Assembly: GCA_945876155.1 (NCBI GenBank)
Contig: CAMCMW010000014.1
Span: 1 to 12,480, forward strand
DNA from: an uncultured Ruminococcus sp.
GTDB taxonomy: Bacteria; Bacillota; Clostridia; Oscillospirales; Ruminococcaceae
Direction: 5' to 3'
Length of the DNA stretch: 12,480 nt
Position numbers and translations under genes: made by a program. The notes below the pieces were generated by a model. That model was not told the origin of the DNA, searched no databases, and worked only from the letters and a program-made list of their open reading frames with translations. This document shows positions 1 to 6,527 of this stretch, piece after piece (positions within the stretch are counted from its first letter, which is position 1; the number at the start of each line of letters is the position of its first letter).

Positions 1-798
1 AATGATGAGCTGAACCCTGTTTTCTTAAATATCGGAAAAGACGGTTCAATCTCTCTCAGACATCAGGGAATTATAGAATTTCCAATGTCAGCAGTAAGTG
101 AAATATACCTTAAAAATATCCTCAGAAGTGATTACGCAAAACTGTTTATTGATGATGATGTTATTGAAAAACTGAATGAACACCTGAACAATACCCCGGA
201 CTTTGACTTTTCTCAGATTTTTCATTTCTGCGGTGCATTATCCGGTGATACTCCGGACGGCAATTTTATCAGTAAATTCAGAACTTTAAGGCAGGCTATA
301 CACAATAAATCCACCGTTTCATTCAGCAATACCACAAGAACGGAAAAAGTCTTTGAAAACCAGAAAGCAATCCCTACTAAAATTGAGTTTTCCGTTATGA
401 CAAGAAAATTTTACGTTTCAATGTGGGGCTGTGAAAACAATCGTCCTTTTAAGTGCGTTTTAAACTAATTGTATGACATTAAAATAATCGGGGAAAACAA
501 TGATTTTGACTATGAACAGATAATTTCATATATGCAGGACAAGCGCAATGCCGAACCAATTGTTATGAATGTTACAGACAAGTATAAAAACAATGCGATT
601 GAAAGAGCTGAACTGATATTTTCAATATATGAGCATGAAAACCAGACTAATAAGGACGGAAGTTATACAATTAAAATATGGTATTACTCTTATGACGAAA
701 TGGAAATCATTAACAATATAATGTCGTTCGGTCCAGCTATAAAGGTTCTTTCTCCGGAATCTGTTATTGACAAAATCAAAGAACGAATATTTTTTTGA
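1..798 (+). pseudogene. WYL-domain transcriptional regulator, 5'-truncated by the window and broken by an in-frame stop
   Basis: The reading frame is open from the first base, so the gene starts outside the window. It runs to TAA at 466-468 and continues in the same frame to TGA at 796-798. The two halves read as one WYL protein. The WYL core lies before the stop (AIHNKSTVSF, then PTKIEF and RKFYVSMWGCENNRPFKCVLN shortly before it), and LYDIKIIG continues it directly after the stop. The second half ends with the typical WYL C-terminal extension (EIINNIMSFGPAIKVLSPES, then IDKIKERI). The stop sits where the family has an ordinary residue just before the last WYL strand, so a single change from CAA, AAA or GAA would explain it. 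The downstream half has a possible TTG start at 469 but no ribosome binding site. WYL proteins are ligand-sensing regulators often found beside CRISPR-Cas loci. A sequencing error or two separate polypeptides remain possible. Confidence 0.8.
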
Positions 799-817
799 TA
801 AAAAAACAATAAAATTG

Positions 818-846
818 TTGACAATGATAGAGAAATATGCTATAAT
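818..846 (+). promoter_or_regulatory. Promoter of CRISPR array 1
   Basis: The -35 TTGACA (818-823) and -10 TATAAT (841-846) are both perfect consensus with a 17-base spacer. A TGC just before the -10 gives an extended -10. It starts 19 bases after the WYL stop and points into the array. The same promoter layout recurs in the leader of array 2, which supports its role in pre-crRNA transcription. Confidence 0.9.
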
Positions 847-987
847 GTTTTTGGGTTCAAAGCAATAAAGAAATGTGAAATCTATGTGAAAATTTCTGAA
901 ATTTGGTTACACAAAGATTACAAACAACACATTTCAAAAAATCAGCCCCGTAGGTACGGGCTCAAAAGTTACAAATTAAATTTTGCT
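847..987 (+). promoter_or_regulatory. Leader of CRISPR array 1
   Basis: AT-rich leader between the promoter and the first repeat. It shares with the array 2 leader the 16-base block AAAGCAATAAAGAAAT (859-874) and the last bases TTTTGCT directly before the repeat. Between these blocks it carries roughly 90 bases that the array 2 leader lacks. The extra part contains a short GC-rich hairpin at 944-962 (AGCC and CGT arms, a bulged C, AGGT loop) and repeated TTACA-type words. No ORF is evident. Confidence 0.75.
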
Positions 988-1158
988 CTGTATACCACCT
1001 TGACACCGTAAGGTGATTGACACGTCACGGCATCTGATTCGATATATTTAACAGTCTGTATACCACCTTGACACCGTAAGGTGATTGACACTTATCAGTT
1101 TTGATAATTGACCTTATCGAACCTGTATACCACCCTGACACCGTAAGATGATTTAACA
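988..1158 (+). CRISPR. CRISPR array 1: three 36-base repeats, two spacers, transcribed rightward
   Basis: Repeats lie at 988-1023, 1056-1091 and 1123-1158. Spacers are 1024-1055 (32 bases) and 1092-1122 (31 bases). The repeat begins CTGTATACCACC, has TGACACCGTAAGG in the middle and ends GTGATTGACAC. Its core CACC-GTAA-GGTG can form a 4-bp stem. The third repeat is degenerate at its 3' end (AGATGATTTAACA), as expected for the leader-distal repeat, so the leader is on the left. By the usual 8-base type III rule the crRNA 5' tag would be ATTGACAC. The two leader-proximal repeats share a T at repeat position 13 where the last repeat and all of array 2 have C. Confidence 0.97.
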
Positions 1159-1163
1159 AAAAC

Positions 1164-1192
1164 ACAGCACATTTTTTGTGCTGTATTTTTTT
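1164..1192 (+). terminator. Intrinsic terminator after array 1
   Basis: Stem ACAGCAC (1164-1170) pairs with GTGCTGT (1178-1184) across a loop ATTTTTT, followed by A and a run of seven T (1186-1192). It sits five bases past the last repeat, so it separates array 1 transcription from the cas operon promoter just downstream. Confidence 0.85.
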
Positions 1193-1203
1193 GACTAAAA
1201 GTA

Positions 1204-1232
1204 TTGATTTTAGACAAATTGTGTGGTATAAT
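1204..1232 (+). promoter_or_regulatory. Promoter of the cas10-led operon
   Basis: TTGATT (1204-1209), a 17-base spacer and TATAAT (1227-1232), with TGG before the -10 (extended -10). It lies downstream of the array 1 terminator and about 50 bases before the cas10 start, leaving a leader of roughly 45 bases. This implies that the effector operon is transcribed independently of array 1. Confidence 0.8.
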
Positions 1233-1283
1233 GATAGCATTAAATGTCGATAATAACAAGAAAACTGATTGAGGAGTTAGTTT

Positions 1284-2774
1284 ATGGAAACTAAAAAAGT
1301 CCTTGCAAAATATGATATACGAGGTATTCAGGCATTCGTTTTCCGTACAAACAAGCTGAAAGAAATAAGAGCTGTTCAGAATCTGCCGGAAAAAATCGTA
1401 TTTGACGCTCTTTTAAATGCCGCCGGAAAATACTTTAATGCTGATATTAAGGGAAACGAACTGAAAAATAACGGCATTCAAGTCCTTGACAAAGCAGGCG
1501 GAAATGCTTTTGTTATCTTTGATAATATAGAACTGTACCGCAGTATAAGCCGTTTTATGGCATTTGATATACTAGAAAAAACTTACAGCTTAAAACTCCT
1601 CTATACTTTTGTTGAGTGTACCGGAGATTTTTACAGCGATTATACCATGCTCAACGACAAGCTGGGAAAACTTAAATCAGAAATGCCCGAAGTCTGCCAT
1701 ATCGGTGCATTTCCTGTCTGTCGTCAGGACGATGTTACAGGTTTCCCCATAGCAGGCAAAATTAAAGAGCACGGCAAAACTTCCTTTATAACTGAAGAAT
1801 CCGCACTCAAAAGAACTTATGCTGAAAAAAGTGGTCAGAAAATTGATGACTTCATTCTTGAAAAAGGCGTTGACAGCCATATTGCCGTAATACATATCGA
1901 CGGAAATAATATGGGCAACAGAATTAACGATATAATCAGGAAAATGTCCTATTACAACGCAGCTGAGGAATTCAGGAAAATAAAAGTCCGTGACAGCTTT
2001 GCAGAAGTATGTCGAGAAATGGAAACCGTGACCGAAAGCTTCAGAAATTCAGATAAAAACACAGGCAATAAAAATAATCCTATAATTCATGCAGTAATTC
2101 AGGCAGGTGACGATATCACGTATATCACCCGTGCCGATATCGCTTTGTCATTCACAAAAATTTTCCTTGAAAAAGTTTCAGAAAAATATATGTACGGCTC
2201 TGACGACAAATACCTTATAAGTGCCTGTGCAGGTATTGCATTCTGCAACAGCCACTTTCCTTTTTCAGACGCTTATGCTCTTGCTGAAAATTGCTGTGCA
2301 GCTGCAAAAAGACGTGCAAAAAATAACAAAGCACAGGACGGTTATATCGGAAACTGGATAGATTTTGAAATATGCACTCACATAAAGAATGTAGATTTGC
2401 AGCAAAGCCGTGAAAAGTACGGAAAAGTTGACAATACCGAATTGAATTTACGCCCTTACTGTGTAAAACATCCTAAGTATCATAATGCAGATTACGATTT
2501 TGAAGAAAAATTTGAAAAATATCTTCGTTTCCTTATCAATCCTCAAAAATCCAATGAATTGTACCTTAACCGCAGCAGGGCAAAGGAACTGAGAAATGCA
2601 TACTCTGACGGCAGAAATGCAGTGAAAATATTTGAACAGGCGGCAAAATCAAGAGATTACTCTGTGCCGGAATTATATTCAGAAACGGACGGAGTTCAGA
2701 AGGCTTCCTTATATGATGCAATAGAAATAATGGATTTGTATACAGACATTTCAACAGCGGAGGCAGTAAAATGA
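1284..2774 (+). CDS. cas10: Cas10 large subunit without HD domain (III-D-like)
   Basis: Cas10 is the signature subunit of type III effector complexes and, on target RNA binding, makes cyclic oligoadenylates from ATP through its Palm domains. This 496-residue protein begins directly with a Palm-type segment (KYDIRGIQAFVF from about residue 8), so the N-terminal HD nuclease of most Cas10 proteins is absent, and it is much shorter than typical Cas10. The second Palm shows HIDGNNMG with D206 and the cyclase motif as AGDD (274-277) instead of GGDD. Both aspartates (276, 277) are kept, so cyclase activity is plausible and HD-dependent DNA cutting is not. The start is set by GAGGAG at 1271-1276, seven bases before ATG. 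The stop overlaps the next start as ATGA, indicating translational coupling. Lack of HD is a known trait of subtype III-D. Confidence 0.9.
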   Translation: METKKVLAKYDIRGIQAFVFRTNKLKEIRAVQNLPEKIVFDALLNAAGKYFNADIKGNELKNNGIQVLDKAGGNAFVIFDNIELYRSISRFMAFDILEKTYSLKLLYTFVECTGDFYSDYTMLNDKLGKLKSEMPEVCHIGAFPVCRQDDVTGFPIAGKIKEHGKTSFITEESALKRTYAEKSGQKIDDFILEKGVDSHIAVIHIDGNNMGNRINDIIRKMSYYNAAEEFRKIKVRDSFAEVCREMETVTESFRNSDKNTGNKNNPIIHAVIQAGDDITYITRADIALSFTKIFLEKVSEKYMYGSDDKYLISACAGIAFCNSHFPFSDAYALAENCCAAAKRRAKNNKAQDGYIGNWIDFEICTHIKNVDLQQSREKYGKVDNTELNLRPYCVKHPKYHNADYDFEEKFEKYLRFLINPQKSNELYLNRSRAKELRNAYSDGRNAVKIFEQAAKSRDYSVPELYSETDGVQKASLYDAIEIMDLYTDISTAEAVK

Positions 2775-4777
2775 GCTATTTTAAAATTGAACTTCTCAGC
2801 GACTTGTGTGCTTCAAATGGCGAAAGTTTTGGTAGTGTTATTGATACTGACATTGCGTTTGATTCTTTCGGACTGCCTGTTATCAAAGGTAAAAGTCTTA
2901 AAGGCTGCCTTCGTGAATGTGCAGAGGAATTATACGACCTCGGACTTGCGGACAGTACGTTTATTGACGAAGTATTCGGCGTAAAAGGAAATACCAGTTC
3001 AGGCAATCTGATGATTCAGGACGCTCACCCTGCAAATTACAGCGAGCTTATAAAGGACATTTCAGAAAATGCGCTGCTGCATGAAAATGTAATGAACTGC
3101 TATACGTATACGAGAGGTCAGACAAGCATCAATGATGACGGCGTTGCAAAAGACGGTTCATTAAGAACTATAAGAGTACTTGGAAAAAATCATACATTTA
3201 TCTGCGAATATTCCTTAGACGAAAAATACAGAAACAGTTTTTACAAATGTCTTACTCTTCTCAGACATATAGGTCTGAACCGTACAAGAGGTTTAGGTGA
3301 GATAAAATGTACTCCTTTAAATGATGCTGATTTTTTAAAGTCTGACAGTCAAAAAAGCAGTAATAATATTTCTGATTATGATTATCTTGAATATACATTT
3401 GAAACTATATCTCCTCTTATCAGTTCCGACAGTAATGAAAACACAGACTATATTCCCGGTTCAGCAATGATGGGACTTTGCTTTAACAAAATCGGAAACA
3501 ACACAATGAAAGACTGGCTTAATGATGAACTTGTCTTTACAAATGCCTATATAAGTGACAATGAAAAGGCGTTTTATCCCAATCCTGCATTTATGGCAAA
3601 GCAAAAGGAAGCTGCTTTTAACAGTGAAAACAAAATGCCGGTATATATTTTTGATACTGAAAAATGCAATAATGCCACTCCGCCTGCACTTCCTGTAAAA
3701 GGCATGAATATTTCAGCAGATACAGATTTCAGAACTGTTTCTTCAATATCTGTACGTCATGAAATAAACTATCATCACCAGCAGTCGCAGAATAATCCGG
3801 GAATAATTGACGGAGAAAATTTCTATCAGCTTTCTTCGATATCCTCAGGACAAAAATTCAGAGGAAAAATATACGGCAGCAAACAGCAGCTTTCTGAAAT
3901 AAAAAAAGCTTTTTCTGAAACTGAATATGTCAATATCGGCTATTACAGGTCTGGAGGATATGGAAAATGCAGACTGGAAATAATCGAAAAATGTGATACA
4001 CAACAGACTATCTCGGACTGCCTTGCCGTATGGCTCCACTCATCTGTTGTTATGTATGACGATAACGGTATGCCTTGTGCGAAACCGGAAGTATTCGTAA
4101 AATACTTCAATAGTCTCCTTCGTCACAGCAAAACAGACGCTCACATCACCGGCATAACACATAAGTATCTGAAGTATGCAAATGCCGGAGGATATAATGT
4201 TACATGGGGAATGAACAAAAGTGTTTTTCAGACTTATGCAGGCGGAACAGTTTTTGTACTGAAGCTTTCAGAAAAAATTGATCTTAACCTGTTAAAACAC
4301 AAAATGCTCGGCGAAAGAACTTCGGAGGGTTACGGAGAATTTCAGATTTTTGATTATAATGACATTATAAAAAATGAAAATCCAGTAGTTTCAAAAGTGT
4401 CATTTATACCGTCTGTTCAGCAAGTTTATGAATACAGTAACGAATACAGCTGGAAACTGCCGTCTGACATAATTGGACAAAATAAAAAAATAACTGAAGT
4501 ACAGCTTATTGCAATTGAAAAAGCAAGTGACAAGCAATTCAAAATCAATCCTGCACAGGTCGGAAGACTTCTTCTCATGCTTAAAGAAAGCAATAGTTAC
4601 AGCGATTTTCTGAAAAGCATTGATAATATCAAAGATAATAATCGTAAGGAAGCGGCTAAAAAGATCGTTCAGCTGCCTGATGGTGTAAATGATGATATGT
4701 ACAAGGAATATTTCAGGCTATTGCTTACACTAAAAAAATATGATCTCAGAAAGGAAGAAAAAGCTGATGCAAAATAA
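2771..4777 (+). CDS. csx10: Cas7-Cas5(Csx10)-Cas11-like fusion, type III-D backbone subunit
   Basis: A 668-residue fusion of effector parts. Residues 1 to about 195 form a Cas7/Csm3-like RAMP domain: candidate catalytic aspartates D25/D27, then VIKGKSLKGCLRE near 37-49 and the glycine-rich RGLGE at 173-177. Residues about 205-560 match Csx10, the Cas5 of III-D: IPGSAMMG (228-235), FTNAY, the RSGGYG loop (393-398) and GERTSEGYG (514-522). The last about 100 residues are rich in charged helices without RAMP motifs, suggesting a Cas11-like small subunit. No separate small-subunit gene exists in the operon. This Cas7-Cas5-Cas11 order is what I recall for the III-Dv complex of Synechocystis. GGAGG at 2759-2763 lies seven bases before the ATG, which overlaps the cas10 stop. 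The Cas7 and Csx10 parts are well supported; the Cas11 assignment is inferred from position and length. Confidence 0.85.
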   Translation: MSYFKIELLSDLCASNGESFGSVIDTDIAFDSFGLPVIKGKSLKGCLRECAEELYDLGLADSTFIDEVFGVKGNTSSGNLMIQDAHPANYSELIKDISENALLHENVMNCYTYTRGQTSINDDGVAKDGSLRTIRVLGKNHTFICEYSLDEKYRNSFYKCLTLLRHIGLNRTRGLGEIKCTPLNDADFLKSDSQKSSNNISDYDYLEYTFETISPLISSDSNENTDYIPGSAMMGLCFNKIGNNTMKDWLNDELVFTNAYISDNEKAFYPNPAFMAKQKEAAFNSENKMPVYIFDTEKCNNATPPALPVKGMNISADTDFRTVSSISVRHEINYHHQQSQNNPGIIDGENFYQLSSISSGQKFRGKIYGSKQQLSEIKKAFSETEYVNIGYYRSGGYGKCRLEIIEKCDTQQTISDCLAVWLHSSVVMYDDNGMPCAKPEVFVKYFNSLLRHSKTDAHITGITHKYLKYANAGGYNVTWGMNKSVFQTYAGGTVFVLKLSEKIDLNLLKHKMLGERTSEGYGEFQIFDYNDIIKNENPVVSKVSFIPSVQQVYEYSNEYSWKLPSDIIGQNKKITEVQLIAIEKASDKQFKINPAQVGRLLLMLKESNSYSDFLKSIDNIKDNNRKEAAKKIVQLPDGVNDDMYKEYFRLLLTLKKYDLRKEEKADAK

Positions 4778-6056
4778 TCGAATTAAAATAAAAAGCAGAC
4801 AGTTTTATGAAGTTCCTCTGGTTCTTTCCTCTCCTTTAAGTATTTCATCAGGAACTGTTAACAGCACCGACCATGATGTAATGAGATCACCTGACGGAAC
4901 GCCTTTTATTCCCGGTTCATCTGTTGCCGGTGCATTCAGAGATTACATAACAGGGAATGTCAGAATTTCTGCCGCCGAAAAACTGTTTGGGTACACCCGC
5001 GGCGAAACTGACAGTTCAATGAGCAGAATATTTATTTCAGATATTTCATTTGAAAATGCTGTCGTTTCTGTTCGTGACGGTATTGAACTCAGCGAATACA
5101 AAGTTACTCAGAACAACGCCAAATATGATTACGAAATTATTGAAACAGGTGCAGAGGGCGTTTTAAAAATTGAAGTTGTTCTTTATGATTCGGACAGTGA
5201 ACTGGATATCGATTCTGTCAATGATATTGTAAAGTGCTTTATTTCATCTGTTCACAACGGCTTTATACGTTTCGGCTTTAAAAAGAACCGAGGACTTGGT
5301 CAGTTTCATCTGAAAAATGTAGACAATACTCTTTATTACAGATACAAGGAATTTGATTTTTCCTGCGGCTGTGCTGATGAGTATCTGCATTTTCTGACAG
5401 AACCAGAATATGAAACTGTAACATTTCAGCCGGAACAATATGCTGAGAACGAAAATCAGATTATGTTCAATATTACTTTAAAGCTTTCAGGCGGAATAAG
5501 CATCAGAACATATTCAGCCAAACCGGAAGAACCTGATTTTGCCCATATAACCACTCATGACGGAACAGCTGTTATACCTGGTTCAAGCTGGAACGGTGCA
5601 ATAAGGGCAAGAGCATTTGACATTCTCAAATATGACCTTGATTGCCGTAAGCTGGTTAAAGAACTTGAAAAGATATGGGGAATTGCTGACAATCAGTTTA
5701 TTGCTTCACAGATAATTTTCTCTGAAAGCAGGATAAAAAATAATACCTGCATGCTTCAGATGACACGAAACAAAATCAACCGTTTTGACTCTTCAACTGT
5801 TGATTCAGCATTATACACAGAACAAACCTGTATAGGCGGTGAAACAAATCTTGAAATTATTATAAAAAACAAACAGGAAAATTTATGGGTGGCTGGTCTG
5901 ATACTCCTTGTTATCCGTGATATTGAGAATGGTCTGCTTGCAGTCGGTGGTCAGACAGCTGTCGGAAGAGGGATATTCTGCGGTAATTCAGATATAAATT
6001 ATAAGGAATATACGGATGCACTTAAAGAAAAAATGAACGAGGTGAAATGCTCGTGA
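4767..6056 (+). CDS. Double Cas7 (Cas7-2x) RAMP protein
   Basis: 429 residues with two consecutive Cas7/Csm3-like RAMP domains, so one polypeptide supplies two crRNA-backbone subunits. Domain 1 (about 5-210) has a DHDV acidic loop (D35/D37), FIPGSSVAGAFRD (IPGSS at 48-52) and the RGLGQ loop (175-179). Domain 2 (about 225-420) has PDFAH (D257), VIPGSSWNGAIR (IPGSS at 270-274) and VGGQTAVGRG (393-402). The acidic residues before each IPGSS are the likely target-RNA-cutting positions, by analogy with Csm3. An in-frame ATG at 4740 is possible, but the one at 4767 is preferred because AAGGAAG (4751-4757) is placed correctly for it and it overlaps the upstream gene by only 11 bases. This matches the Cas7-2x subunit of III-Dv-type complexes. 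Confidence 0.87.
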   Translation: MQNNRIKIKSRQFYEVPLVLSSPLSISSGTVNSTDHDVMRSPDGTPFIPGSSVAGAFRDYITGNVRISAAEKLFGYTRGETDSSMSRIFISDISFENAVVSVRDGIELSEYKVTQNNAKYDYEIIETGAEGVLKIEVVLYDSDSELDIDSVNDIVKCFISSVHNGFIRFGFKKNRGLGQFHLKNVDNTLYYRYKEFDFSCGCADEYLHFLTEPEYETVTFQPEQYAENENQIMFNITLKLSGGISIRTYSAKPEEPDFAHITTHDGTAVIPGSSWNGAIRARAFDILKYDLDCRKLVKELEKIWGIADNQFIASQIIFSESRIKNNTCMLQMTRNKINRFDSSTVDSALYTEQTCIGGETNLEIIIKNKQENLWVAGLILLVIRDIENGLLAVGGQTAVGRGIFCGNSDINYKEYTDALKEKMNEVKCS

Positions 6057-6526
6057 ATATCAGCAGTTTAAAAAAAATTTCAATGGCATGCAAAAATGGT
6101 TATGTTCTGGCTGTTTACCGTACTGGTGTTGAATTCGGTGAATGGAATGGTGAATTCCCGTGGTCAGGTCACGAAAATGATGAACTGCCTGAACTTCATA
6201 TTTTCAATGAAAATTCTGAATACCGTGCAGTTTATTCATACGCTGAAAAAGCTTACATTGAAAAAATTCTGGATAATGATTTGTCCGGAAACTTTACAGA
6301 CGACAAAATGCTTTTACTTGGCGAAGAATTTGTTTCTTCGGGTGCAGGCAGTCTGACAGTAAAGGAAAAAGGAAGAAAAGTAACTTTTCATCTGAACAAA
6401 GACAAGTGCGATTTTGATAAAGGAATTTATCTTAATGTGCGCAATTATTATGAGTATGATGAAAATGATCTGATATATCTGTCCGGATATCGTCTTACAG
6501 GAATCTCAGTCGGGGAGGAAGAATAA
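6053..6526 (+). CDS. csx19: Csx19-like protein of the III-D effector
   Basis: A 157-residue acidic soluble protein. The C-terminal half fits the Csx19 family (TIGR03984), a small subunit specific to III-D complexes: LLLGEEF near the middle, then GAGSLTVKEKGRKVTFHL and finally LNVRNYYEYDENDLIYLSGY followed by RLTGI. The N-terminal segment (YVLAVYRTGVEFGEW) also resembles that family. Identification rests on remembered family patterns and on the neighbours. GTG at 6053 is chosen as start because GAGGTG (6039-6044) is eight bases upstream and GTGA overlaps the previous stop by four bases. The alternative ATG at 6047 is only two bases from that ribosome binding site and would add two residues. 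Its exact role in the complex is not evident from sequence. Confidence 0.7.
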   Translation: MNISSLKKISMACKNGYVLAVYRTGVEFGEWNGEFPWSGHENDELPELHIFNENSEYRAVYSYAEKAYIEKILDNDLSGNFTDDKMLLLGEEFVSSGAGSLTVKEKGRKVTFHLNKDKCDFDKGIYLNVRNYYEYDENDLIYLSGYRLTGISVGEEE

Positions 6527-6527
6527 A

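Noticed and set aside
469..798. A separate 109-residue gene starting at TTG 469
   Set aside because: It has no ribosome binding site and begins in mid-domain immediately after an in-frame stop. It is better explained as the rest of the broken WYL gene.
944..962. Hairpin in the array 1 leader as a terminator
   Set aside because: No T-run follows it, and it lies between a consensus promoter and the first repeat, where termination would silence the array.
1025..1240. A 71-codon minus-strand frame over array 1 and its terminator
   Set aside because: It covers repeats, the terminator and the cas operon promoter, and has no plausible ribosome binding site.
4740..4766. ATG at 4740 as start of the double Cas7
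   Set aside because: It would overlap the previous gene by 38 bases and has no suitably spaced ribosome binding site; ATG 4767 has one.
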